From an uncultured Holophagaceae bacterium (GTDB taxonomy: Bacteria; Acidobacteriota; Holophagae; Holophagales; Holophagaceae), in NCBI GenBank assembly GCA_903857495.1, contig CAIOFF010000001.1, positions 1 to 36,644 of the forward strand: a stretch of 36,644 nt of DNA, read 5' to 3'. The stretch's first letter is position 1. Every line of letters starts with the position of its first letter. The translations under genes were made by a program, and so were the position numbers. Below the pieces are notes generated by a model that saw only the letters and a program-made list of their open reading frames with translations, was not told the DNA's origin and made no database searches. Positions 8,307 to 18,093 of this stretch are shown piece by piece.

Positions 8307-8765
8307 TCAGTCAGTCAGCCGCGGCGCGGGACGGCTCAGGCCGGCGGCCCCCTCCGCCCAGGCGCTGAGGCCATGCCCGAGATACGTCAGCAGGAAGAGC
8401 AGGCTGGCGGAGCCATGCACCCAGGCCCAGGCAAGCCTCCATCCCGGCGCCACGGCCACCTGCAGCAGGTAGCCGGAGGCGACCATGGGCAGGATCAGCA
8501 GGCCCATCCCCAGCCCTGTGTTCCGGCGCTCGGCGCCCACCCGCAGCTTGGCGGCGAGGTGGCCCCGCACCGCCATGCCCAGGGCGAACAGGAGCACCGG
8601 GGCCGCGAGCACGTGGAGGTGCTGCGCCAGGGCCTGCAGCGGATGGGGCTCCAGGCCGAACTCGCCCGCCGCCCGGCCGAAATAGCGCAGCCACCCATAG
8701 GCAACGCCGCTGAGGGCCGTCAGGAAGGCGCCCAGGTGCAGGCTCCACCGCTCGAGGGCAGTCAC
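8307..8765 (-). CDS. Four-helix membrane protein, probable b-type cytochrome
   Basis: A 152-residue integral membrane protein with four predicted helices (about 8-26, 48-67, 82-104 and 112-131). His residues lie in or near the helices (H10, QHLH near 48-51, RGH near 68, WVHG and LGHG in the last helix), in the style of small diheme cytochrome b or DUF4405-like proteins. The start is GTG at 8765, overlapping the TGA of the FMN-binding gene by 4 nt (GTGA), which points to translational coupling. As the only membrane-spanning redox candidate of the operon, it would pass electrons from the quinone pool to the periplasmic flavoprotein (inference). No heme CxxCH motif is present. Confidence 0.78.
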   Translation of the reverse strand: MTALERWSLHLGAFLTALSGVAYGWLRYFGRAAGEFGLEPHPLQALAQHLHVLAAPVLLFALGMAVRGHLAAKLRVGAERRNTGLGMGLLILPMVASGYLLQVAVAPGWRLAWAWVHGSASLLFLLTYLGHGLSAWAEGAAGLSRPAPRLTD

Positions 8766-9298
8766 TTGCCCTCCCCGTGGAGCACCTGGTGCAGCGCCAG
8801 CATCCGCCGGGCTGCCTCCGTGAGGGCGTGCGCCGTGAGGGTGCTGCCGGACAGCGGGCGGATGGCCCCCTTGAGGGAGAGCTGCCCGTCCAGGCGCTTC
8901 CCGTCGAACTGGCGCACCCAGGCCTCCCTGGCGAGGTATTCCTGGGGCTCCCGGAAGGCCAGGACCTCCACCCGCTGGATGCGGCCGTCGGGAGTGATCA
9001 CCACCAGGGTCGTCTCCGGCAGGGTCCGGACGCGGTGGGTGTCGAGGTAGGCCACGCCCAGCAGCTGCCCGCCGCTGCGGGCCTCGTAGGAGACCTGCCA
9101 CAGCCCCGCCAGGACCGTGCCCGCCAGTGCCTGGACCTGCTGGGCCTGGGGCTCCGTGAGCCAGTGCTCCTTCCGGGTCCACTCGGCGCTCGGAAAGGCG
9201 AGGGCGAGGGCCTGTTGGGTGGTCGGCAGGGCCGCCTGCAGCCCGGTGCCCAGGAGCAGGGCGAGCGCCGCCAGTCGGATCGGATGCAGGAGCTTCAT
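8762..9298 (-). CDS. Periplasmic FMN-binding (flavinylated) protein
   Basis: A 178-residue protein with a signal peptide (MKLLHPIRL plus hydrophobic core) and an FMN-binding domain like those of NqrC and RnfG. The segment SGSTLTA (about 150-156) matches the SGAT-type site at which ApbE attaches FMN through a phosphoester to Thr (Thr153 here). The gene for ApbE is in the same operon. The start was set at ATG 9298 because gagg lies 5 nt upstream; a GTG two codons earlier is the alternative. The porin gene ends only 7 nt before it and the cytochrome gene overlaps its end. Likely role: flavin electron carrier between membrane cytochrome and an extracellular or periplasmic acceptor such as ferric iron. 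Confidence 0.87.
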   Translation of the reverse strand: MKLLHPIRLAALALLLGTGLQAALPTTQQALALAFPSAEWTRKEHWLTEPQAQQVQALAGTVLAGLWQVSYEARSGGQLLGVAYLDTHRVRTLPETTLVVITPDGRIQRVEVLAFREPQEYLAREAWVRQFDGKRLDGQLSLKGAIRPLSGSTLTAHALTEAARRMLALHQVLHGEGK

Positions 9299-9305
9299 GA
9301 CCACC

Positions 9306-10568
9306 TCAAAAGTAAAAGCCGAGGGCGAGGTTCGTCTGGTTCTGGCCGCTGCGCGCCTGGTTTTCGAGGCGCTGGAAGTCGCCCTTGAGGGCCACGTTGG
9401 GAATGGGCTTCCAGTTCAGTCCCACGGTGAGCACGCTCTGGTCGAAGGCACCGGTGGCGATCACGCCCGGCACCACCTGGGCCTGGGTGTTCAGGCGCTC
9501 CCAACGGACGAAGGGGATGAGCGCCTGTCGGCCGGAGAGCAGGTCGTAGCCCACCTCCAGGTAGCCGCCCCACTGGCGCGTGCCGCTCGCCCGGGCGGGC
9601 TCCGTGGCGCCCAGCTGGGCGAGATAGGGAGTGCTGAGGGTGGTGCGGGTGTAGAGGCCGCGCAGCTGCAGGCCGCGGTTGCGGTACTCCGCGTGGAGGT
9701 CCCAGAGGGTCGTGGTCAGCGCCTCGCCGGTGCCGCTCTGGTTGCTGTTGCCGGTGTAGAAGCTGAGGCCCGCGGTGGCACCCACGAAGGGGGCCCAGTC
9801 CAGGCGGCCGGTCCAGGCCAGGCTCTGGGCCTTGGCCTCCTTGCCGAACTGGCGGCCACCCTGGATGCCCGCCGCGCCGAACTTCTCCGCGTTCATGCCG
9901 TTCACCAGGTAGACCCGGTAGCTGAAGCTGCCGGGCAGGTCGCCGTGGAGGCCCACGCCGTTCTCGTGCCAGGTGGTGGGGATCAGGATCTGCTCCACGA
10001 GGGGGCGCCGGGAGCCCAGGAAGGCCGGGGGTTCGTGCGCTTCATTGATGAACCCCACGGGCAGGAGCATCTGTCCGGCCCGCACGTTGAAGGCCTTGCT
10101 GATCAGGAAGTCCAGGTAGGCGAACTCGACCTTGGCCTCGCCCTCGGGGCTGGCGTCGCTGTAGCCGCCATGCTCGAACTCCACCTCGGTGTTCAGCACG
10201 ATCCGGTCCGAGAACTTGTAGCCCGTGTAGAGCACCAGCCGCAGGGCATCCAGGCTCTTCTCGCCCACGCCCCGGGTGCCGTCCTGCAGCCGTCCCTCCT
10301 TGGCCTGGTAGAGGAACTCGCCGTAGCCGCCGATGCTCAGGCCGCCCCTGCTCTCGTAGACCTTGGACGCGGCCTGGGCCATGCCGAAGGAGCCCTTCTC
10401 CGGCGCCGCGGGCTGGACCGAGCCCGTGCGCTGGGCCTCCAGCTCGCGCGTGAGGGTCTCCAGCTTGCGGTTGAACTCCTCCCGGAGCCGGGTGATCTCG
10501 GGGCTCTCCTGGGCCGCCAGGGACAGGCCCAGGAGGGCCGCGAGGAGAGGGGTGGCAAGGCAGGTCAT
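9306..10568 (-). CDS. Outer-membrane porin with N-terminal coiled coil (phosphate-porin-like)
   Basis: A 420-residue protein. After the signal peptide (cleavage near LAAQE), a short coiled coil (ITRLREEFNRKLETL, about residues 24-45) precedes a beta-barrel domain beginning GGLSIGGYGEF and ending in Phe (LALGFYF). The pattern resembles OprO/P-like porins of metal-reducing and other Gram-negative bacteria. Its ATG overlaps the apbE stop by 4 nt (ATGA), so it is translationally coupled to the flavin transferase. In the operon it would provide passage of a substrate, or of a soluble acceptor such as chelated iron, across the outer membrane (inference). Confidence 0.85.
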   Translation of the reverse strand: MTCLATPLLAALLGLSLAAQESPEITRLREEFNRKLETLTRELEAQRTGSVQPAAPEKGSFGMAQAASKVYESRGGLSIGGYGEFLYQAKEGRLQDGTRGVGEKSLDALRLVLYTGYKFSDRIVLNTEVEFEHGGYSDASPEGEAKVEFAYLDFLISKAFNVRAGQMLLPVGFINEAHEPPAFLGSRRPLVEQILIPTTWHENGVGLHGDLPGSFSYRVYLVNGMNAEKFGAAGIQGGRQFGKEAKAQSLAWTGRLDWAPFVGATAGLSFYTGNSNQSGTGEALTTTLWDLHAEYRNRGLQLRGLYTRTTLSTPYLAQLGATEPARASGTRQWGGYLEVGYDLLSGRQALIPFVRWERLNTQAQVVPGVIATGAFDQSVLTVGLNWKPIPNVALKGDFQRLENQARSGQNQTNLALGFYF

Positions 10569-11506
10569 CGGGGCTCCCGGGGCAGCAGCTTGGGGTGGAG
10601 GGCGCGGAAGGCCGGGGTCATCCGGATCCTCCCATCGCGGAGAAGGAAGACTGCTGCGAGGCCTTGGCGGCGGGCCCAGGCGAGCCCGGCCTCGGGGCCC
10701 ATGACGTAGAGCGCCGTGGACAGCACGTCCGCGGAGAGGCCATCCGTGGCCACCACGGCGGTGCTGCCCCAGGCGGGACAGGGCTCGCCCGTCGCCGGGT
10801 CGAGAAGGTGGCGCCCGCGCTCGGCGGTGCCGCTGCTGGACAGCGAGGCGTTCTGCAGCCGGAAGGTCAGCCGGGGGCGCTGGCGGTGGTTCGGGTCCGC
10901 CACGCTCACCGCCACGGGAGGCCCCCAGACCAGCAGCTGGCCGCCGAAGTCCAGGCGTCCCGCCGGCACGTGGGCCACGACGCGCATGCGGTCCAGCGCG
11001 TAGCCCTTGAGGAAGCCGCCCTCCTCCAGCGCCGCGGCCGGGTGGGTGAGGCGCGCCCGGCCCTGGGTCTCGTCCAGTTCCAGCAGCGAGGCCCCGGAGG
11101 CCGCCCGGGCCTGGGCCAGTTCCCCGGGCGAGGGGGTCCGCCCCCCCTCCCGGGTGCCCCAGGCCTGGAGCAGGGCCCCGAGCACCGGGTCGAAGGCACC
11201 CCCGGTGCGAACTTGCCAGGCCTTCATCTCACCCAGGAGCCGCAGCCACTCCGGCGCCAGGGCCACCGGAGCGCCCCCGGCGGCATTGAAGCGGCTCCAC
11301 TCCGAGCGCGGATCCCAGGTCGAGCAGGCAGCTTCCAGGCGCGCCACCTCCTGCAGGGCGGCCTCCTCTGCCACCCGGGGGGCCGGATCGCCCAGCTGCA
11401 GGCGCAGCTCCGTGCCCATGGCCAGGACCAGCCGCTCAGTGCCCTCGCCTGCGGCAAGGGTGGGACCGACAAGGCACAGCAGAGGAAGTAAGCATCGGAA
11501 CAACAT
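10565..11506 (-). CDS. apbE: FAD:protein FMN transferase (ApbE)
   Basis: A 313-residue exported enzyme that moves FMN from FAD to a Thr/Ser of target flavoproteins, with Mg2+. Family motifs seen: LVLAMGTELRL near the start, GGAFDPVLG, GGFLKGYALD, LDFGGQLLVWG, HLLDPATGEP, and the Mg-binding end TDGLSADVLSTALYVMG. A signal peptide is present (MLFRCLLPLLCL, LAAG). The start is uncertain: ATG at 11506 is chosen because the TTG at 11542 lacks a ribosome site and the 36 nt between them carry palindromes typical of a promoter region. It heads the operon and its evident substrate is the FMN-binding protein two genes downstream. Confidence 0.92.
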   Translation of the reverse strand: MLFRCLLPLLCLVGPTLAAGEGTERLVLAMGTELRLQLGDPAPRVAEEAALQEVARLEAACSTWDPRSEWSRFNAAGGAPVALAPEWLRLLGEMKAWQVRTGGAFDPVLGALLQAWGTREGGRTPSPGELAQARAASGASLLELDETQGRARLTHPAAALEEGGFLKGYALDRMRVVAHVPAGRLDFGGQLLVWGPPVAVSVADPNHRQRPRLTFRLQNASLSSSGTAERGRHLLDPATGEPCPAWGSTAVVATDGLSADVLSTALYVMGPEAGLAWARRQGLAAVFLLRDGRIRMTPAFRALHPKLLPREPR

Positions 11507-11566
11507 GAGAACAAGTCTCAATTTGGTCCAACCAAATCGCAATCCTATTTTTGAGACTTGATCTCA
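11506..11566 (-). promoter_or_regulatory. Triple palindrome operator array upstream of apbE
   Basis: Two copies of TGAGA-N5-TCTCA lie at 11506-11520 and 11552-11566. They are inverted relative to each other and differ at one base; their centres are 46 bp apart. Between them, at 11521-11537, is a perfect palindrome ATTTGGT-CCA-ACCAAAT. The distal site overlaps a possible minus-strand promoter (TTGAGA, TAGGAT). The 15-bp dyads resemble the 7-1-7 shape of Fur-family boxes, so metal control is plausible but unproven. Confidence 0.65.
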
Positions 11567-11579
11567 ATATTGACCTTCG

Positions 11580-12005
11580 TCACAGGGCGGATCGCTCCCG
11601 GGCGAACTGGACGTAGCCCATGTCCGCCTCGTTGATGTGGTGGGCCAGCCAGTCCGCGGCAAAGTTCGCCATGTGCGCGGCGAAGTCGGCCATGTGCGCG
11701 GGGATTGTCAGGTCCTCGTCCACCTTGCGCTGGAGCAGCTCGATCTTGGCCACCAGGGCGGCGTGCTCCTCCTGGTGGAAGGTGAGCAGGGGATAGCCAA
11801 GCTCCCGCATGTAGGCCTCTTCGGTATCGAAGTGCTCCATCGTGTACTGCGCCAGGAAGACGAGGCTCTCCCTGGCCTCGTCTTCCTGCGTACCCGCCTG
11901 GAAGGCGTCCTCCATGCGGTTGATGGCCTCGAAGAGGCGCTGGTGCTGGGCATCGATCACCGCGATGCCGGTGGCGTAGGCAGCTTTCCAAGTGGCATGG
12001 GGCAT
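11580..12005 (-). CDS. Bacteriohemerythrin
   Basis: A 141-residue cytoplasmic hemerythrin with all seven expected di-iron ligands: IDAQH (helix A His), HFDTEE (His, Glu), HQEEH (two His) and HHINEAD (His, Asp). It binds O2 reversibly or stores or senses it. The start at 12005 follows gggagg by 5 nt; upstream codons in the same frame lack support. A seven-residue tandem duplication, AHMADFA/AHMANFA (DNA units 11664-11684 and 11685-11705), lengthens the segment before the last iron-binding helix. The gene lies 43 nt downstream of the sedolisin gene and just before the divergent-looking palindrome region of apbE; both operons read leftward. Confidence 0.92.
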   Translation of the reverse strand: MPHATWKAAYATGIAVIDAQHQRLFEAINRMEDAFQAGTQEDEARESLVFLAQYTMEHFDTEEAYMRELGYPLLTFHQEEHAALVAKIELLQRKVDEDLTIPAHMADFAAHMANFAADWLAHHINEADMGYVQFARERSAL

Positions 12006-12048
12006 GGGCGCCTCCCAGGGTAGAGACCCGGCCCAGGGAGCCTTGGGT

Positions 12049-13239
12049 CTAGAAGGAGGTTGCTCCCATGGGCGCCCCGACGCCAGTCGTGTAGTCCCAG
12101 CCGGCAAGGGCGGGGAAGCCGTTGCTGCCAGAGGTGATGTCGCGGAACACCTTGGGGGTGCTGAGGAACTTGGTGTAGAGGCTGTTGAGGAAGGCCGTGG
12201 TGTTGGCGTAGCTCGCGCCGCTGGCGTTCAGCATGCCGGCCATGCAGGGCGACGAGACGCTGGTGCCGCCGAAGACCATCCAGCCCTTGTAGCCCTGATA
12301 GGGGGTACTGTCATAGACCGCGACGCCCGTGGCCGGATCGGCATCCGAAGAGATATCGGGCGTGCCGCGCCGGGTGCCGGTCATGGTGACCCCGGACTGC
12401 CAGCTGGGCCTAGGCGTGTAGGCGCTGTTGCCGCCGCCGCCGCTGGTCCAGGCGCTCTCCCCCGTGAAGCCTCCGGTGGCATTGGTGGTGACACTGGTGC
12501 CGCCCACAGACACCACGTAGGCAGAGCTCGAGGGATAGATCACCTTGCCGCCAGTGTCGCCAGAGGACGCGAAAAAGATCGGTCCGGTGGCCTTGTTGAA
12601 GTGGCTGTCATAGGTGGACTGGCCCGAGGTCTCGCTGGCGCCCCAGCTCATGGAGATCTGCTTCACGCCGGCGATCTTCGCCGCCACGTCGACCGCCGCA
12701 TAGAGGTCCGCAAAGCTCGCGGAGTTGGCCTCCACCAGGACAATCTTGGCGTTGGGAGCCATGGCGTGGGCCCACTCGATGTCCAGGGCCGCCTCCTGGT
12801 TCCAGCCCGCGTTCCCCCGGGGCTGCTTGCCCCCGGCGTAGACCACCTGGAAGACGGTGTTGCCGCTGGCAGTGGCATTGGTGGAGTTCTCCACCGGCAG
12901 GCCGAACTGGATGGAGAAGGTATTGAAGTCCGCCAGCGCCGTGGGGTAGTGATAGGCGTCCACGATGACAATGGTGCCGCCGCTGGGGGCACTCGGGACC
13001 CCATAGAAGGCGCGGAGCTGGTTGGGAGACATGCCCCCGGCGGGACCCAGCCCCCCCGCAGGCTCGATGAGGATCTTGTGGTTCGTGTGGGCGCGAACGC
13101 CGATGTCCTCGGGCTGCTCGATGCTGGTGTCCGGGATCAGGACCTTGCCTTCGATGCGGCTGCGGCCCTCCTGGGCGGTCAGCGCCAGGCTTGAGAGCAG
13201 TGCGGTCGCAGCCAGCAGGGATGAGATGCGCCTTGTCAT
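12049..13239 (-). CDS. Sedolisin-family (S53) serine-carboxyl peptidase, short form
   Basis: A 396-residue secreted protein. Signal peptide at 1-22 (MTRRISS, LALTAQ), a short N-terminal segment, then an S53 catalytic domain from about residue 70 (MSPNQLRAFYGV). Catalytic triad: Glu149 and Asp153 (NQEAALDIEW) and Ser327 (GGTSVSSP), with the oxyanion Asp228 (SSGDTGG). The C-terminal calcium site is recognisable (RDITSGSNG, GWDYTTGVGAP). S53 enzymes usually have a prodomain of about 150-200 residues; only about 45 residues precede the catalytic domain here. The start has aggagg 4 nt upstream. It would act on extracellular protein, probably at low pH in view of the family. Confidence 0.92.
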   Translation of the reverse strand: MTRRISSLLAATALLSSLALTAQEGRSRIEGKVLIPDTSIEQPEDIGVRAHTNHKILIEPAGGLGPAGGMSPNQLRAFYGVPSAPSGGTIVIVDAYHYPTALADFNTFSIQFGLPVENSTNATASGNTVFQVVYAGGKQPRGNAGWNQEAALDIEWAHAMAPNAKIVLVEANSASFADLYAAVDVAAKIAGVKQISMSWGASETSGQSTYDSHFNKATGPIFFASSGDTGGKVIYPSSSAYVVSVGGTSVTTNATGGFTGESAWTSGGGGNSAYTPRPSWQSGVTMTGTRRGTPDISSDADPATGVAVYDSTPYQGYKGWMVFGGTSVSSPCMAGMLNASGASYANTTAFLNSLYTKFLSTPKVFRDITSGSNGFPALAGWDYTTGVGAPMGATSF

Positions 13240-13371
13240 GGGACCTCCTGGGGGAATGAGAATGGGCCAAGTTCGCCCATCCTGCTCCATCAAAAAAGGC
13301 GCGTCAACTCCTTCTTGCAGCTGGAAATCATTGGCCAAAAACCGACTTCTACATCAACAACGACGGTGATG

Positions 13372-15531
<2,160 letters not shown>

Positions 15532-15684
15532 GCAGGTTCCTGGGCGCGGCCACCAGAGCTTCCAGAGGCCGAATGATCATCGGACCACGCGGTGGGGTGC
15601 CCTGGAAAGAGGCGAACGTGCGCTGTTCGCTCCGGCGGCCCCCGGTCCCCCGCCAATCGCGTCATCCTGGGGCCGGAGGGGACC

Positions 15685-16338
15685 ATGCGCTTCATCTTCG
15701 AGCAGCTCCGCCTGGGCGGTGACCGCAACTTCGGCTACCTGCTGGGCGACCGCGAGGCCGGCGAGGGCCTGCTGGTGGATCCGTCCTACGATCCCGGCGC
15801 CGCCGTGGCCCGCGCCGAGGCCCAGGGCCTCCGGATCACCGCGATCCTGAACACCCATGGGCACCAGGACCACGCCAACGGCAACGCCGAGGCGAAGGCC
15901 CTGACGGGTGCGCCGGTGCTGGGCGGTCCCGGCCATCCGGGACCCCTGGACCGCATCCTGGAGGATGGCGACCGCCTGCCCTTCGGCGCCTACCACCTGA
16001 AGGTCTGGCGGGTGCCCGGCCACTGCCCGGACCACCTGGCCTTCCTGGTGGAGGAGGAGGGGGCGGGGATCACGGGGGACCTGCTTTTCGTGGGCAAGGT
16101 CGGCGGGACCGGCAGCGACACCGACGCCCGCACCGAGTGGGGCAGCCTCCAGCGCCTGCTGCGGGACTGGCCCCCGGAGACCACGGTCTGGCCCGGTCAT
16201 GACTACGGCGCCCGGGCCGCCTCCACCATGGCCCTGGAGCAGCGTGGCAACCCCTTCCTGCTGTGCCCCGATGTCGAGGCGTTCATCCGGCTCAAGGCCG
16301 ACTGGCCCGCCTTCAAGGCACGGCACGGCCTCCGCTGA
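15685..16338 (+). CDS. Metallo-beta-lactamase-fold hydrolase (glyoxalase II-like)
   Basis: A 217-residue cytoplasmic protein with the metal-binding motif THGHQDH (about 54-60), a later His in PGHCPDH, the bridging Asp in GDLLF and the last His in PGHDYG. This order is characteristic of the glyoxalase II/GloB-like branch, which hydrolyses thioesters such as S-lactoylglutathione, or related persulfide dioxygenases. It is shorter than classical GloB (about 250 residues), so the substrate may differ. The start at 15685 has ggagggg 3-4 nt upstream; the frame is open further upstream without support. pepD follows on the same strand 86 nt later. Confidence 0.88.
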   Translation: MRFIFEQLRLGGDRNFGYLLGDREAGEGLLVDPSYDPGAAVARAEAQGLRITAILNTHGHQDHANGNAEAKALTGAPVLGGPGHPGPLDRILEDGDRLPFGAYHLKVWRVPGHCPDHLAFLVEEEGAGITGDLLFVGKVGGTGSDTDARTEWGSLQRLLRDWPPETTVWPGHDYGARAASTMALEQRGNPFLLCPDVEAFIRLKADWPAFKARHGLR

Positions 16339-16424
16339 AGTGACCGAGGTCACGCCTCCCGGCCAGGGACCCCCTTACCCTGGAGGGTCCGCCGGGCCTG
16401 TGTCCCGGCCCGTAGGGAGGTTCC

Positions 16425-17873
16425 GTGAACGCGCTGCTCGATACCCTCGAACCCAAGGCCATCTGGTCCTATTTCCTCGAGCTTTCGAAGATCCCCCGCG
16501 GGTCCAAGCAGGAGGCGGAAGCCGCCGCGTGGGTGGCTGACCAGGCCAAGGCCCTCGGCTGCGAGGTCGAGCGCGACGCGGTGGGCAACGTCATCATCCG
16601 CAAGCAGGCCACCCCCGGGAAGGAAGGCAGCCCCACGGTCTGCCTCCAGGCCCACGTGGACATGGTCTGCGAAAAGAATGAAGGCACCGTCCACGACTTC
16701 ACCAAGGATCCCCTCCAGGTCTACCAGGACGGCGACCTGCTGCGGGCCAGGGGCACCACCCTCGGCGCCGACAACGGCATCGGCGTCGCCGCCGCCCTGG
16801 CGGTCCTGGCCAGCAAGGACATGGCCCACGGCCCCATCGAGGTGCTCATCACCATCGACGAGGAGACCGGCCTCACCGGCGCCAACGGCCTGCAGCCGGG
16901 CCGCCTCAACGCCCAGTTCCTCATCAACCTCGACAGCGAGGAGGAGGGCTACCTCACCATCGGCTGCGCCGGCGGCGTGGACACCATCGTCACCCGCAAG
17001 CTCACCCACGCCGCGCCCGCCGCGGGTGCCAAGCCCTACCGCCTGAAGGTCTTCGGCCTCAAGGGCGGCCACTCCGGCATCGACATCAACGCCGGCCGCG
17101 GCAACGCCATCCGCATCCTCGCCCAGGTGCTCAACGCCACCAGCGCCGAGTTCGGCATCGGCCTCGCCGCCATCAAGGGCGGCAACAAGCGCAACGCCAT
17201 CCCCCGGGAGGCCTCGGCCCAGGTCTTCCTGAATCCCGCCAAGGAGCAGGCCTTCCGCGCCGCCCTGGCCAGCCACCAGGCCCACTGGAGCGCCGCCCTC
17301 GGCGCCTTCGATCCCGGCCTGCAGCTGGGCCTAGAGCCCGGCGACGCGACCCAGGTCATGGCCACCGCGGACGCCGAGGCCCTCCTCAAGCTGCTGCTGG
17401 CCCTGCCCCACGGCGTCGAGGCCATGAGCCCCGACATCAAGGGCCTGGTCCAGACCTCCACCAACATGGGCGTCATCGACACCCGCGCGGACGAAGTCGA
17501 AGTGAACCTGCTCACCCGCAGCTCCATCGACGCCTCCAAGGTCGCCCTCTCCGCGCGCATCGCCGCCACCTGCGCCCTGGGCGGCTTCGAAGCCCACACC
17601 ACTGGCGGCTACCCCGGCTGGAAGCCCGAGCCCAACGCCTCCCTGGTGCAGATCGTCAGCAAGACCAACGAGCGGCTCTTCGGCAAGCCCCTGGTCATCA
17701 TGGCCATCCACGCGGGTCTGGAGTGCGGCCTCATCGGCGAGAAGTACACGAGCATGGAGATGGTCTCCATCGGCCCCAACATGTGGGATGTGCACACCCC
17801 CGACGAGCACGTGAGCATCTCCTCTGTCGCCAACTTCTGGAAGCTGCTCACCGCCGTCCTCGAGTCCGTGTAG
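16425..17873 (+). CDS. pepD: Xaa-His dipeptidase (aminoacyl-histidine dipeptidase, M20)
   Basis: A 482-residue cytosolic zinc dipeptidase; family length is about 485. Recognisable segments: LSKIPRGSKQE, LQAHVDMVCEK (metal His and Asp), GTTLGADNGIGVAAA (bridging Asp), ITIDEETGLTGA (catalytic Glu and metal Glu), INLDSEEEGYLTIGCAGG, GGHSGIDI and a C-terminal HAGLECG. It cleaves carnosine-like and other dipeptides. The start is GTG, with ggagg 5 nt ahead. It is followed by tRNA-Ser on the same strand. A 14-nt palindrome, gtgacc-ga-ggtcac, lies at 16340-16353 between this gene and the hydrolase and might be an operator. Confidence 0.95.
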   Translation: MNALLDTLEPKAIWSYFLELSKIPRGSKQEAEAAAWVADQAKALGCEVERDAVGNVIIRKQATPGKEGSPTVCLQAHVDMVCEKNEGTVHDFTKDPLQVYQDGDLLRARGTTLGADNGIGVAAALAVLASKDMAHGPIEVLITIDEETGLTGANGLQPGRLNAQFLINLDSEEEGYLTIGCAGGVDTIVTRKLTHAAPAAGAKPYRLKVFGLKGGHSGIDINAGRGNAIRILAQVLNATSAEFGIGLAAIKGGNKRNAIPREASAQVFLNPAKEQAFRAALASHQAHWSAALGAFDPGLQLGLEPGDATQVMATADAEALLKLLLALPHGVEAMSPDIKGLVQTSTNMGVIDTRADEVEVNLLTRSSIDASKVALSARIAATCALGGFEAHTTGGYPGWKPEPNASLVQIVSKTNERLFGKPLVIMAIHAGLECGLIGEKYTSMEMVSIGPNMWDVHTPDEHVSISSVANFWKLLTAVLESV

Positions 17874-17948
17874 CTCTGGTTACCGGCCCTTGGCGAGAGC
17901 CCGGGGCCGTGATAACCTTGTCGATTGCCGCGCCCGCGCGGAAGCCAT

Positions 17949-18039
17949 GGAGAGTTGTCCGAGTGGTTTAAGGAGCACGCCTGGAAAGTGTGTGTAGGTC
18001 AAAAGCTTACCGAGGGTTCGAATCCCTCACTCTCCGCCA
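17949..18039 (+). tRNA. tRNA-Ser (anticodon GGA), CCA encoded
   Basis: A class II tRNA of 91 nt. The acceptor stem ggagagt (17949-17955) pairs with actctcc (18029-18035), with discriminator G and encoded CCA. The anticodon loop ctGGAaa lies in the expected place, a long variable arm follows, and the T-loop ttcgaat is intact. It reads Ser codons UCC/UCU. Confidence 0.96.
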
Positions 18040-18042
18040 ACT

Positions 18043-18070
18043 GAAGCCGCCCCCGGGCGGCTTCTTTTGT
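18043..18070 (+). terminator. Rho-independent terminator after tRNA-Ser
   Basis: A 10-bp GC-rich stem (18043-18052 with 18055-18064; gaagccgccc with its complement, 2-nt gap) is followed by tttt gtt. It lies 4 nt after the tRNA CCA. Confidence 0.88.
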
Positions 18071-18093
18071 TGGCGGAGAGCGAGGGATTCGAA
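18071..18093 (-). repeat. Inverted partial copy of the tRNA-Ser 3' end
   Basis: These 23 nt are the reverse complement of the last 23 nt of the tRNA (18017-18039, T-loop through CCA) with one mismatch. Similarity stops exactly at the T-loop ttcgaa. The two copies flank the terminator and could fold into a 23-bp stem. The position is typical of integration or repeat junctions at tRNA ends, but the copy is inverted and no integrase is nearby. Confidence 0.85.

Noticed and set aside
12023-12050. Inverted repeat agaccc/gggtct between sedolisin and hemerythrin as a terminator
   Set aside because: The stem is short, the loop large and no T run follows; read-through into the hemerythrin gene is more likely.
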